Source: Gemmatimonadota bacterium (lineage in GTDB: Bacteria; Gemmatimonadota; Gemmatimonadetes; Gemmatimonadales; Gemmatimonadaceae). Taken from it: 64,000 bases of DNA. Positions 7,942 through 16,769 of the stretch are shown here, piece by piece. The notes beneath the pieces were generated by a model. It saw nothing but the letters and a program-made list of their open reading frames with translations, was not told the DNA's origin and searched no databases. Location: positions 30,624-94,623 of the forward strand of contig JACPFW010000006.1 of NCBI GenBank assembly GCA_016182795.1, in the 5' to 3' direction. Position numbers and translations under genes: made by a program. Numbering within the stretch: the first letter of the stretch is position 1; every line of letters starts with the position of its first letter.

Positions 7942-8610
7942 ATGGCAATAACTCCGCTTACCGCCGCCAGCCGCTCCGATCGCGGCAAGGGCGTCGCCCG
8001 CAAGCTGCGCGCCGCCGGCCGCACCCCGGGCGTCATTTACGGGCACGCGCGCGAGCCGCGCTCGCTTTCGCTCAACACGCACGAGTTCGAGCTGCTCCTC
8101 GAGAAGATCGCGTACAAGACGACCGTCTTCGAGCTCGACATCGACGGCGCCAAGTCCAACGCGCTGATCCGCGAAATCCAGCGCCATCCGTACAAGAAGG
8201 AAATCCTGCACATCGATTTCCAGGAACTCGTCGCCGGTGAGAAGGTCACCGTGCGCGTCCCGATCGCCTACATCGGCTCGTCGGTCGGCGTGAAGGAAGG
8301 CGGCATCATCGACCAGATCATGCACGAGTTCAGCATCCGCGTCGATCCGATGTCGATCCCGAGCAAGATCGAAGTCGACATCACGCCGCTCGCCATTGGC
8401 CGTTCGCTGCACGTGGGCGACATCAAGATGCCGGAAGGCGTCGAAGTGCTCGACGACGAGGAGGCGACGATCTGCGCCTGCGCCGCGCCGAAGGAAGAGA
8501 AGGCCGCGGAGCCGGTGGAAGGCGCCCCGGTGGCGGTCGAGCCGGAAGTGCTGGCCAAGGGCAAGAAGGAAGAGGAAGGGGCGGAGGCCGCTCCGGCCGC
8601 GAAGGCCTAA
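7942..8610 (+). CDS. rplY: 50S ribosomal protein L25, TL5/CTC type
   Basis: The 222-residue protein is the long, two-domain form of L25 that binds 5S rRNA. The N-terminal L25 domain spans roughly residues 1-95 (RSDRGKGVARKLRAAGRTPGV and LIREIQRHPYKKEILHIDF are diagnostic). The C-terminal TL5 domain follows with VPIAYIGSSVGVKEGG, and an acidic Glu/Ala/Lys tail ends it. ATG 7942 is chosen because the ribosomal domain begins there and AGGA precedes it; the frame is open further upstream without similarity. It lies 14 nt before pth, as in many genomes. Confidence 0.95.
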   Translation: MAITPLTAASRSDRGKGVARKLRAAGRTPGVIYGHAREPRSLSLNTHEFELLLEKIAYKTTVFELDIDGAKSNALIREIQRHPYKKEILHIDFQELVAGEKVTVRVPIAYIGSSVGVKEGGIIDQIMHEFSIRVDPMSIPSKIEVDITPLAIGRSLHVGDIKMPEGVEVLDDEEATICACAAPKEEKAAEPVEGAPVAVEPEVLAKGKKEEEGAEAAPAAKA

Positions 8611-8624
8611 GCGGGTTCCGCTTC

Positions 8625-9305
8625 GTGAAACTCGTCGTCGGCCTCGGCAATCCGGGTCCCGAATACGAGCGCACACGTCACAACGTCGGCTGGTGGGTGG
8701 TAGACCACCTAGCCGACGTTTGGCGTTTTCCCCCGTGGCGGGACGCGCCGCACGCGCGTGCCGCCGACGGCGACCTCGACGGGCGCCGAGTGCGCCTGCT
8801 CAAGCCGCAAACGTTCATGAACCTCAGAGGCGACGCGCTCGAGGCGTATGCGCACCGCCCGTTCTGGTCGGCGGCCAACGATCTGCTCGTGGTCGTCGAT
8901 GACGTCGCGCTCCCCATCGGCACGTTTCGCTTTCGTGCCAAAGGCTCCGCCGGCGGGCACAATGGCCTGCGCAGCGTCGAGGCGGCACTCGGCACGCACG
9001 AGTACCCCCGCCTGCGCATCGGTGTCGGGCGCGCCGAGCCCGTGCCCGGCGAGGTGCTGCGCGACTTCGTGCTCGGCGAGTTCGAACGCGACGAGGCCGC
9101 GTTGGTGCGCGAGCGGTTCCCCGCCCTGCTCGCCGGCGTGCACACGTGGATCAGCGACGGCATCATCGCCGCGATGAACCGTCATCCCGGACGCTCCGCA
9201 CCGCCCGAGCCACCGCGCGAGTCGTCTCCGCCACCGGCGCCGCCACTGGCGCCGCCACTGGCGCCGCCGGCGCCCCCGCCGGACGACCCCTCGTCCCGAG
9301 TCTGA
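8625..9305 (+). CDS. pth: peptidyl-tRNA hydrolase with Pro-rich C-terminal tail
   Basis: Pth releases peptides from stalled peptidyl-tRNA in the cytoplasm. Catalytic residues are visible: Asn9 in GLGNPG, His19 and Asn20 in TRHNVGWW, and the DDVALPIG and GSAGGHNGLRS motifs. The recognisable enzyme ends near residue 190, the normal length. The remaining 35 or so residues are a Pro/Ala tail (PAPPLAPPLAPPAPPP) read from a GC-rich tandem repeat. That tail overlaps the 3' end of the convergent four-helix-bundle gene by 143 nt. The tail may be a stop-codon-loss extension. Confidence 0.93.
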   Translation: MKLVVGLGNPGPEYERTRHNVGWWVVDHLADVWRFPPWRDAPHARAADGDLDGRRVRLLKPQTFMNLRGDALEAYAHRPFWSAANDLLVVVDDVALPIGTFRFRAKGSAGGHNGLRSVEAALGTHEYPRLRIGVGRAEPVPGEVLRDFVLGEFERDEAALVRERFPALLAGVHTWISDGIIAAMNRHPGRSAPPEPPRESSPPPAPPLAPPLAPPAPPPDDPSSRV

Positions 9306-9654
9306 GCCGCACCGTGCGGTTCAGCCCGCCCAGCATCGCGCGCACCTGCTTGATACGTGCCTCCAGGCGGGCATAAGGGACCGCGGCAATCACCGCCGCG
9401 TCGCGCGCAAACAGCAGGCGATACGCAAGCACATCGGCCCGAACCGCCGCCTCACGCATTGCCCGAGCAAACTCGGCGGCCGACTCCGCCTCACACCCGG
9501 CGACAATGAGCACCGGCACCTCGCGTGCCGCGTCGCGCAGCTCGGCCGCCATCCGAGCGGCGTCCGGGGACGCCGCATCCATGGCCAGGCGGTGCACATC
9601 GAGGGCGAACTCATGCGACTTGGTCCAGACATCGAGCTTGCGGTAATCCTGCAC
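9163..9654 (-). CDS. four-helix bundle protein (S23 family)
   Basis: The 163-residue product starts at GTG 9654, preceded by AAGGAG at a good distance. Residues 1-120 match the small four-helix-bundle/23S rRNA-intervening-sequence family: YRKLDVWTKSHEFALDVHRL, then three more amphipathic helices and LNRTVRLRL. Function in the cell is unknown for this family. The last 40 or so residues are an Ala/Pro tail (APVAAPVAAPVAE) encoded by the repeats that also encode the pth tail on the other strand. Divergent from ychF. Confidence 0.8.
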   Translation of the reverse strand: MQDYRKLDVWTKSHEFALDVHRLAMDAASPDAARMAAELRDAAREVPVLIVAGCEAESAAEFARAMREAAVRADVLAYRLLFARDAAVIAAVPYARLEARIKQVRAMLGGLNRTVRLRLGTRGRPAGAPAAPVAAPVAAPVAETTRAVARAVRSVRDDGSSRR

Positions 9655-9815
9655 GGGAGTCTCCTTGTTGCCCCGAGGATCGCGCCGCCCACGCCTCGGC
9701 ACGTCACCAATCGAGCGCGACTGATTACCTTTCGTTGCGTCCTGGTTCGCCGGACGGCGAACTTCGCGCGGCTGCACCGTCGGCCCGCGCGCTCCCCCGT
9801 AAATGCTCTCCACAC

Positions 9816-10916
9816 ATGCTTTCGCTCGGCATCGTCGGCCTTCCCAACGTCGGCAAATCTTCGCTATTCAACGCCCTCACCTCGGCCAAGGCCGAGGCGG
9901 CGAACTATCCGTTTTGCACCATCGATCCGAACATCGGCGTGGTGAACGTCCCCGACCCGCGCCTCGACCGGCTGGCGGAGATCGTGCTGCCCCAACGCAC
10001 GCTCCCCGCCGGCGTGCAGTTCGTCGACATCGCCGGACTGGTAAAGGGCGCGTCCAAGGGCGAGGGGCGCGGCAACGCCTTTCTGTCGAACATCCGCGAG
10101 ACCGACGCCATCGTGCACGTCGTGCGCTGCTTCGAGGACCACGACGTCACGCACGTGGACGGCTCGGTGGATCCGGTCCGCGACCGCGAGACAATCGAGT
10201 TTGAGCTGGCGCTCGCCGACCTCAGCTCCGTGGAGAAGCGACTGGAGAAGGCCAAGCGCACGGCGCGCATCGGCGACAAGGCGGCCGCCGTCGAAGCCGC
10301 CGCCCTGCAGAAGGCCAACGATCAGCTCGCCGAGGGACGCGCGCTCTGGCACGTGCCGCTGACGCCCGAGGAGCGCGGGTTGCTCCAGCCGCTCGCGCTG
10401 CTCACGCTCAAGCCGATCCTCTACGCCGCCAACGTCACCGACGCCGAACTCAGCGGCCCTGAGGGCCCGCACGTCACCGCGCTGCGCGCCGCCATCGAGC
10501 GCGACCACGAGCCCGCCGAGGTGGTGACGTTCTCCGCCAAGATCGAGATGGAGCTGGCTGAACTGCCGGCCGAGGAGCGCGGCGAGTTCCTTACGCACCT
10601 CGGCATCGAGTCAGCCGGGCTCGATCGACTCATCCGCGGCGGCTACCACCTCCTCGGCCTGCAGACGTATTTCACGGCCGGCGAAAAGGAAGTGCGCGCG
10701 TGGACGATCCACCGCGGTGACACCGCGCCGCAGGCGGCGGGCGTGATCCACTCCGACTTCGAGCGCGGCTTCATTCGCGCCGAGACGGTGAGCTACGACG
10801 ATTTCGTGCGCACCGGCGGGTGGAAGGGAGCCAAGGACGCCGGCGTCGTGCGCAGTGAGGGCAAGGAATATGTGGTGCAGGACGGGGACGTACTGCTGTT
10901 TCGATTCAATGTGTGA
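9816..10916 (+). CDS. ychF: redox-regulated ATPase / Obg-related NTPase YchF
   Basis: The 366-residue protein is full length for YchF, an Obg-family ATPase that binds ribosomes. Motifs in order: P-loop GLPNVGKSSLFNAL at residues 7-20, DIAGLVKGASKGEGRGN (G3 region), a coiled-coil insertion, and a C-terminal TGS domain (LLGLQTYFTAGEKEVRAW to YVVQDGDVLLFRFNV). ATG 9816 gives the exact N-terminus of the family. It ends 125 nt before the convergent lasso exporter gene. Confidence 0.96.
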   Translation: MLSLGIVGLPNVGKSSLFNALTSAKAEAANYPFCTIDPNIGVVNVPDPRLDRLAEIVLPQRTLPAGVQFVDIAGLVKGASKGEGRGNAFLSNIRETDAIVHVVRCFEDHDVTHVDGSVDPVRDRETIEFELALADLSSVEKRLEKAKRTARIGDKAAAVEAAALQKANDQLAEGRALWHVPLTPEERGLLQPLALLTLKPILYAANVTDAELSGPEGPHVTALRAAIERDHEPAEVVTFSAKIEMELAELPAEERGEFLTHLGIESAGLDRLIRGGYHLLGLQTYFTAGEKEVRAWTIHRGDTAPQAAGVIHSDFERGFIRAETVSYDDFVRTGGWKGAKDAGVVRSEGKEYVVQDGDVLLFRFNV

Positions 10917-11041
10917 CGGCCACAGCGAAGCACAGAGAACGACAGAGAAGCACAGTACACTGGGCGCTCAGGCTCGCGACGCCTGACCGCTTCTGTGCCA
11001 CTCGGAAGTACTCGGTAGCACTCGGTAGTCTTCTGCCCTCC
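10917..11041. repeat. intergenic repeat region between ychF and the lasso operon
   Basis: The 125-nt space between converging genes begins with purine-rich CACAGAGAACGACAGAGAAG units, has an inner hairpin TCAGGC/GCCTGA, and ends with CTCGGAAGTACTCGGTAGCA-type repeats that are roughly complementary in character to the first. It has the same arm-hairpin-arm plan as the region after rplI. It probably ends transcription from both sides. Confidence 0.4.
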
Positions 11042-12790
11042 CTACAGCTCTACGACCGCATCCGCCAGCGCGCGCACTGCGTCGCGATGTGTGCAGAATA
11101 CGACGGTGCAGCGCCCGCGCAGGGCGCGCACGGTCTGCAGGATGCGCGCCTCGGTGTCAGCGTCGAGCGCACTGGTCGCCTCGTCGAGCACGAGCAGCGC
11201 TGGCTGACGCAGTAGGGCGCGGGCTAGCGCGAGCCGCTGACGTTCGCCGCCGCTGAGCAGCACGCCGCGATCTCCGATCGGCGCGTCGAGCCGCTCCGAC
11301 AGGCGCTCCACGAAGTCGCACGCCGCATCGCGCAGCGCCGCATTCAGTTCGTCGTCACTGGCGTCGGGGCGCGCAAACAACAGGTTCTCTCGAACCGTGC
11401 CGTGGAAGAGCATGGGTTCCTGCGCCAGATAGCCCACGCGTGCGCGCCACGCCTCCGCCGAGAGCGCCGCCAACGGCGCCCCATCCACGAGCACCGCGCC
11501 CGACTCCGGGACGAGCAACCCCAGCAGCACGTCGGCGAGCGTGGTTTTGCCGGCCCCGGTTGCGCCGATCACGGCCGTGACCGCCCCCGCGGGGAACCGT
11601 GCCGTGCGGTCACGGAGCACCGGACGTTCGCCAACGGCATACCGCACCGTGATCGCGCGCACCTCCAATTGCGGCGCCGGTGGCACCGTCGGCGTCGTTC
11701 CGTGCAGCGCCGGAATCGCCGAGCGCGAGTTCGTCGCCATCGTCGCACTGGCGGCGTTGTGGCGAATCGCGCTCTCCGCGCGCGCCGCGTCGCACCGCTG
11801 GAGCAACGCCGAAAGGGACGCGAAGGACGCCAATGCCTGCGTCAAGGCGCTCCACGCGGACTGCATCTCCGCCAGTCGCGGGACGAGGCGCGCGTAGATC
11901 AATAGCATCAGCAGCAGGGTCGCCGGCGCCGCCTGCGCCACCGCAACTGCTATCCAGACCAGGACCGCCAGCAGAAGCACACTCAGCACCGCAAACGCCA
12001 GCGCCACAACGGCGCGCCGACGCGAGAAGTCCCGGGACAGCTGCAGCCAGGCGCGGATATCGGCGGCGACGGCGCGCACCGCCCGCTCCTCGGCCGCGTA
12101 CGCGTGAATCATCTTCATCGCACCCAACAATTCGTTGGCCCGGGCGGCGGCGGCGATCGATGCGTGGAGTAGTTGGTCTGCCTCGGCGCGCCCGGGTGCA
12201 CGCAACAGATGCGCCAGAAGAAGCAGCGCCACGCCCACGAGCGCCACGACGGCCGTGAGCGCCGGCGCCACCGTCACGGCCACCACGGCGGCGGCGGTGA
12301 CCGCCGCCGCCATCGACGCAAATTCGAGCAGCAGCATCACGGCGCTTTGCACGTCATCGACCTGCGGACCGAGCGCGTGCGCCAGCGCGGCCGGACGCTC
12401 GCCGGTGAAGCGCGCCCATGGTAGACGCACAATCGCATCGAACAGTCGGCCATGAAGACGCCCCACGACGGATGCCTCGAGACGCGTCGTCCATTCGGCC
12501 AGGAGGAACTGCAGCGCGGCGCGCGCGGTCACCACGAGCACCACGGCAGCAAGCACGCCAACCAGTGTCGGTGCGATGCCAATGACGCGCAGGCCCTCCT
12601 CGATGGCGGAGGCTACCCGGTCCGAGGTTCCCTCGTTCAACGCCACGCCCGCCAGTCGCAACATCGGCAGGAGCAGAAGCAGGCCGGCACCCTCGGTGAG
12701 GGAGAGCGCCAGTGTCGTCACCGCAAGGGCGACCATGGCGCGGCGATGCTTCGCCCACAGCGCCCGCACGAAGGGACGCAACGCAGTCAT
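11042..12790 (-). CDS. lasso peptide ABC exporter (ATPase-permease fusion)
   Basis: The 582-residue half-transporter has an N-terminal membrane domain with about six hydrophobic segments and a C-terminal nucleotide-binding domain. Walker A is GATGAGKTT, the ABC signature LLSGGERQRLALARAL, Walker B LLVLDEATSAL, and the H-loop is FCTHRD. In lasso clusters this is protein D, which exports the product and gives immunity. ATG 12790 is chosen because it forms an ATGA overlap with the previous stop and gives the normal N-terminus; the frame is open upstream. It is the last gene of the operon. No peptidase-C39 domain is present, in line with cleavage by B2. Confidence 0.92.
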   Translation of the reverse strand: MTALRPFVRALWAKHRRAMVALAVTTLALSLTEGAGLLLLLPMLRLAGVALNEGTSDRVASAIEEGLRVIGIAPTLVGVLAAVVLVVTARAALQFLLAEWTTRLEASVVGRLHGRLFDAIVRLPWARFTGERPAALAHALGPQVDDVQSAVMLLLEFASMAAAVTAAAVVAVTVAPALTAVVALVGVALLLLAHLLRAPGRAEADQLLHASIAAAARANELLGAMKMIHAYAAEERAVRAVAADIRAWLQLSRDFSRRRAVVALAFAVLSVLLLAVLVWIAVAVAQAAPATLLLMLLIYARLVPRLAEMQSAWSALTQALASFASLSALLQRCDAARAESAIRHNAASATMATNSRSAIPALHGTTPTVPPAPQLEVRAITVRYAVGERPVLRDRTARFPAGAVTAVIGATGAGKTTLADVLLGLLVPESGAVLVDGAPLAALSAEAWRARVGYLAQEPMLFHGTVRENLLFARPDASDDELNAALRDAACDFVERLSERLDAPIGDRGVLLSGGERQRLALARALLRQPALLVLDEATSALDADTEARILQTVRALRGRCTVVFCTHRDAVRALADAVVEL

Positions 12791-13932
12791 CCGGATCGCC
12801 GTCCCATCGCGTGCCACATCAGGCGGTACGCACGCACCGCGTAGGACAGCAGCAGCCAGCGGTCCGGAAGGTGGACGGCATCGAGGTCCCTGGGCGTCGG
12901 CAGCGCCGCGGCGAGCGCGAGATATCGCAGCTTCGCGAGCACGCCATCTTGCCACCGCAAATCGTACCGCGGTTCAGAATCGCCGCCGACTATGTCCGTC
13001 GCACGCGCCTCACGATGACGCGCGACAATCGCGGCGGCGAGGAGGACGGCCGCGCGATCCCCCCGCGCCGCGACTTCCACGCGACGCGGGAGTGGGACGC
13101 CGGCGATCGCCTGTGCGACGAGCGCTGCGTAGAGGACCGCTCGCCGCACTCCCCACCCTCGCGCTCGTGCGAGATACGCGTCCCAGTCGAAGTCTGGACG
13201 GTCGACGGCCGCGGAATAGTCGACCACCCACAGTAGGAGCCGCCACGCGTGCTTCACGCCGTGCAGGGCGAGAAGGACCGCGAGGTCTGTCTGGTCCGGC
13301 ACCTCGACGCGGCTTCCACCGAGCGAGCATGCCCGCGTGCGGGCCAGAAGCGCTTCGGGGTCGCCGGGCCCACCGTACCGAGCGGCCAGACAGCGCCAAT
13401 GCAGCTCGACGGGCAACCCATCGCCGCGCACCCGGTGCATCACGCCCTCCCACCGCGAATAGAAGTGCTCGGCGCGCTCGGTGAGGCCTGGGGGCTGAGC
13501 ATATCCCGCGTCGCCGATCGCGCGCAACGCGCGGTCGATGTCGCGCCGAGCCACCAGGATGTCGAGGTCGCAGAACCTCCGAGCCGTCAGATCGCCGTGA
13601 AGATCGATGGCGAGTGACGGTCCCTTGTAAGCAGCGGCGCGAATGCCGGCCTCTCGCATGACAGTCATCAACGAGAGGAGCTGCTGCGCGCCGGCCAGGG
13701 CGCCGAGGGCCTGCGCCCGCATCGATTCTGCGATGGCGCCGTGCACTTCGTCGGGCGCCGAGGCCGGAAGCGCCCTGGCAACCCACCACACCACGTCCTG
13801 CTCCTGGGCCAGGCGCAGCACCGCCGACCAGTCGCGCACGGCCGCAGCGGCCTCTGCCGCACCACCCGCCTCGGCATCACGCCGCAACGCCGCGTGCACG
13901 AAGGCGATGGAGGTCGACGGCAGGATGGTCAT
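12787..13932 (-). CDS. lasso-cluster nucleotidyltransferase (NTP_transf_5 type)
   Basis: The 381-residue protein resembles the uncharacterised nucleotidyltransferase family PF14907. The core is AAYKGPSLAIDLHGDLTARR followed by FCDLDILVARRDIDRAL, which supplies the KG and DxD residues of a polymerase-beta-like fold. Such genes accompany HPr-kinase-like genes in some phosphorylated lasso peptide clusters (paeninodin/pseudomycoidin type), where they are thought to decorate the peptide's phosphate. ATG 13932 is used; a GTG at 14034 in frame is possible but has no ribosome site. Overlaps the exporter gene by 4 nt. The exact reaction is unknown. Confidence 0.85.
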   Translation of the reverse strand: MTILPSTSIAFVHAALRRDAEAGGAAEAAAAVRDWSAVLRLAQEQDVVWWVARALPASAPDEVHGAIAESMRAQALGALAGAQQLLSLMTVMREAGIRAAAYKGPSLAIDLHGDLTARRFCDLDILVARRDIDRALRAIGDAGYAQPPGLTERAEHFYSRWEGVMHRVRGDGLPVELHWRCLAARYGGPGDPEALLARTRACSLGGSRVEVPDQTDLAVLLALHGVKHAWRLLLWVVDYSAAVDRPDFDWDAYLARARGWGVRRAVLYAALVAQAIAGVPLPRRVEVAARGDRAAVLLAAAIVARHREARATDIVGGDSEPRYDLRWQDGVLAKLRYLALAAALPTPRDLDAVHLPDRWLLLSYAVRAYRLMWHAMGRRSG

Positions 13933-14008
13933 GCAGGGAAGATGCGGCGCGAACGGGCTGGGGGGAACGACTCCGCCAACGCCGGAAATGACGCGACTGC
14001 GACCCGCC

Positions 14009-14968
14009 TCAGCGGCCGTTCGCCACCGTCGCACGAATCAGCTGCACCATCGCCGGCAAGCGCTCGGGCGTCGCGTGGGGAACCACACGACGCAGGTGCC
14101 GGCCCCGTAGCAGGGCGCTCAGCAGGCGCATCTCTTCCCCGCGCATGCGGTCGTCGAGCAAGTAGTTCGCGTAGGTGTTCGCGACCAGTTCGACGAACCC
14201 GTCCAATGACGAGAGCGGCTCGACGAACGGCGCGCGCGGATTGTCGCGTCGCGGGGCGAGGACGAAGAGCGCGCCAAGCGGCGCAGGACGGTCATGGAAG
14301 GGAAACGCCGCGCCGAGCGGGAGGGCGCGCTTGTCCCACGTCGGCGTGAGCAGGGGCAGTCGTCCGGTGGTGCCAAAGAGAATCTGCTCGGACGCATCCC
14401 ACAGGCGCAGCAACCGATAGGCGGGATAGGCGCATGGCACGCCGTCGGTGATCCGCACGGCGACGACGTCATCCGACATGACGGGCGTGCCGGCCGCGGC
14501 GAATGCCGCCGCCGTCGTCGACTTCCCCGCGCCCGACGGCCCGATGAGCAGCGTGGCACGACCGTCCAGGAGCACGGCGCTCGCGTGCAACGCCAGCACG
14601 CCGCGACGACGCAACGCAAAACCGAGCACCGGTCCCAGGAGGTACGTCGCGGTGTCCTCAAGCGTCGAAGCGGCTGCCCACCAGCAACTGATGGTTGAGG
14701 CCGAGGGATCGATCACGAACTGCGTGCCGTCGGCGTACTCGAAGCGGTAGCCGCGTGTTGCATCCAGCCGGACGCGCATCGACGGCGAGCCGTCGGTTTC
14801 CTGTCCCGCCGTGTAGTACGGTGCGGCGGACGTCCATTCGCCGCGCGGCTGCCCGACGCCCTCCATGGAGATCTCGATGTCGACGGTCGCGCCGGGCGCA
14901 GCCGTTGCGAGCCCATGGAGCGTGTGCGCACAACGCACCACGAGTCCATACAGGGCGTAGTCAGGCAC
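14009..14968 (-). CDS. HPr-kinase-like lasso peptide kinase
   Basis: The 319-residue protein has an N-terminal domain of about 120 residues and a C-terminal HprK-like kinase domain. It shows LHASAV at 127-132, P-loop GPSGAGKST at 143-151 and SDDVVAV at 165-171, all in the order seen in HPr kinase/phosphorylase. There is no HPr-type target nearby. In lasso clusters this kinase type (PadeK, ThcoK) phosphorylates the C-terminal Ser of the precursor; all three precursors here end in Thr. GTG 14968 is preceded by GAGGAGG at 7 nt and overlaps the cyclase gene by 8 nt. Confidence 0.88.
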   Translation of the reverse strand: MPDYALYGLVVRCAHTLHGLATAAPGATVDIEISMEGVGQPRGEWTSAAPYYTAGQETDGSPSMRVRLDATRGYRFEYADGTQFVIDPSASTISCWWAAASTLEDTATYLLGPVLGFALRRRGVLALHASAVLLDGRATLLIGPSGAGKSTTAAAFAAAGTPVMSDDVVAVRITDGVPCAYPAYRLLRLWDASEQILFGTTGRLPLLTPTWDKRALPLGAAFPFHDRPAPLGALFVLAPRRDNPRAPFVEPLSSLDGFVELVANTYANYLLDDRMRGEEMRLLSALLRGRHLRRVVPHATPERLPAMVQLIRATVANGR

Positions 14969-16727
14969 GGCGGCCCTCCTCGCGCATCAGCCAGGCGTCC
15001 ACCTGCAGAACGCGCCAGGCATCGAGGACGTCGTACGCGGACCCGACCTTCAACACCTCGCGCACCGTCGCGATGTCCACCCATTCGGCGACGCACTCCG
15101 AAATCGGCGTGTCGGCACCGCCCGCGGCGCGCCACTGCGCGACGCGCGCCTCGATATAGCCGTCAAGCGCCGTCTTCGGACGTGCGAGCACCTCGGCTGG
15201 CAGCGCATCACGCATCGCGCGACGAAACAACTGCTTGTCCTGGCACCATGGCACCGGAGGAATGGCAAACACGAACTCCAACAGCCGCGGATCCGTGAGC
15301 GGCAGCGTGAAGAGAACCGACGCGCGTGTCGTCGACGGCTCGAACGCCTCGTGCAAGGCGTCCCATTGAGGCGAACTGAGCGCCCGCGTGGTGAGCGGTC
15401 GCGTCGGGTGATCGCGGCGGGGACGCGGCGGCGGCGGCGGACGGCGAAGCCAGGGTGTCCGCAACGCCGGCGCCGCACCCCGCAGTCGCGCGACGCGCTG
15501 GCGCCACTCCAGCCCCATCCAGGGCCATCGCCCCGCCGTCCCCCGATAGCGGAGCCACGCGCCGACGACTTCATGCAGCGGCTGCGTGCGAATCTGCCGC
15601 CACAACGTCGGCGCCCGTAGCAGCGTGTCACCGTCCTCACCGAAGATGGCCACCGGGGCGCTCCGCGCCGCGACCTCGGCACCGACGCGAAGGCCCGCGA
15701 GATCCGGTTCGTCAAGCGGCTGCGCCGGCATCCTGCCTGGTGTCGCGAGATAGGCGAGCGCGGGTCCGGCATCGTCGTCGACAAGCGTCTGCCCGATCCC
15801 GAGGCGCGTCGCGATTGCCGCGGAGAGGCGGTCGTCGTCACTCGGCGCGAGCGTCGGCTGCACCACCGTGAGCGCATGCAGCGGCACCGATGGGGCCAGA
15901 CGCCGCGCGGTCACCGCCAGCGTGGACGAGTCCATCCCCCCACTCAGGAAGATCGTCGCGTCGCCGCCGCGCAGGCGATCAGCAACCACCTCATCGAGGG
16001 TCTCGGTGAACTGCGCGAGGCACTCCTCCTCTCGCGCGAAGCGAAGCGGCGCCGGCTCCGGGAAGGACCAGTGACGCTGCAGCCGAACCGGCGCGCGATC
16101 CGAGAGCACGAGCGTGTGCCCGGCCGGCACGCGATGCACGTCCCGCAGCGCCGTCGCCTCTGCGCGCTCGATCCAGCCGTGATGCAGTATGCTGCCGATC
16201 GACTCCGCGTCCCTCGCCGGCGACAACGCGGGGAGCATGCGCACGATATCGACCGACGAGCCGAGGGCCACGACCGAGCCGACGCGCCCCCAGTACAGTT
16301 GACGGTTGCCCAGCGGGTCGCGCGCCGCGATCAGTTGGCGGCGCGACCGGTCCCAAACGACAATCGCGTAGTCGCCCAACAGCCGCTCGGCAACGCGGTC
16401 GGACCATCGGCGTGCGGCGTGCGCCACCAGTTCCGCGTCGGTCGACGACGCCGACACTGTCGCGCCATCGGAGGCGAGCCGCCTCCGCAGCTCGCGCTGG
16501 GCATCGATCCGCAGCGCGCCGGCCACCACCAGCGCGCCGGAAACCAGCGGGAGTGCGTTGTCGTAGGCCGGCGCCCGCGTATCGGCCACCTGCGCGACCG
16601 CAATCTCGCCAAGCACGTGCTGGCTCTGGCGACCTTGCACGGCCGCCAGCGGCCGCGTCATCCGGTGGATGGCGTCAGCGGCGAGCGGAGCTAGCGAGAG
16701 GTCGACTAACGCGCCGAACGCGAGCAA
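14961..16727 (-). CDS. lasso peptide macrolactam synthetase (asparagine-synthetase-like, protein C)
   Basis: The 588-residue enzyme should adenylate the core Asp side chain and close the macrolactam with the core N-terminus. The N-terminal half is a glutaminase-like domain without the catalytic Cys2 (starts MLAFGALVDL), as usual for lasso cyclases. LLGDYAIVVWD and DPLGNRQLYW are typical of it. The ATP-pyrophosphatase motif SGGMDSS is at 262-268. The C-terminal half ends with a DALPAEVLARPKTALDG segment. The TTG start at 16727 has TTGAGGA about 6 nt upstream. An arginine/proline-rich insertion (PPPPPRPRRDHPTR) lies mid-domain. Follows the precursors by 42 nt. Confidence 0.93.
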   Translation of the reverse strand: MLAFGALVDLSLAPLAADAIHRMTRPLAAVQGRQSQHVLGEIAVAQVADTRAPAYDNALPLVSGALVVAGALRIDAQRELRRRLASDGATVSASSTDAELVAHAARRWSDRVAERLLGDYAIVVWDRSRRQLIAARDPLGNRQLYWGRVGSVVALGSSVDIVRMLPALSPARDAESIGSILHHGWIERAEATALRDVHRVPAGHTLVLSDRAPVRLQRHWSFPEPAPLRFAREEECLAQFTETLDEVVADRLRGGDATIFLSGGMDSSTLAVTARRLAPSVPLHALTVVQPTLAPSDDDRLSAAIATRLGIGQTLVDDDAGPALAYLATPGRMPAQPLDEPDLAGLRVGAEVAARSAPVAIFGEDGDTLLRAPTLWRQIRTQPLHEVVGAWLRYRGTAGRWPWMGLEWRQRVARLRGAAPALRTPWLRRPPPPPRPRRDHPTRPLTTRALSSPQWDALHEAFEPSTTRASVLFTLPLTDPRLLEFVFAIPPVPWCQDKQLFRRAMRDALPAEVLARPKTALDGYIEARVAQWRAAGGADTPISECVAEWVDIATVREVLKVGSAYDVLDAWRVLQVDAWLMREEGRRA

Positions 16728-16769
16728 TCAGATTCCTCAAGTCGAGCCGCCGCGCCGTCGCGGCCGGAC

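Noticed and set aside
14009..14968. Genuine HPr kinase/phosphorylase of carbon regulation
   Set aside because: There is no HPr or PTS gene nearby, the N-terminal domain differs, and the gene overlaps the lasso cyclase gene.
14961..16727. Plain asparagine synthetase (asnB)
   Set aside because: The catalytic Cys2 is missing and the gene is embedded between lasso precursors and a lasso kinase, which fits the macrolactam synthetase better.
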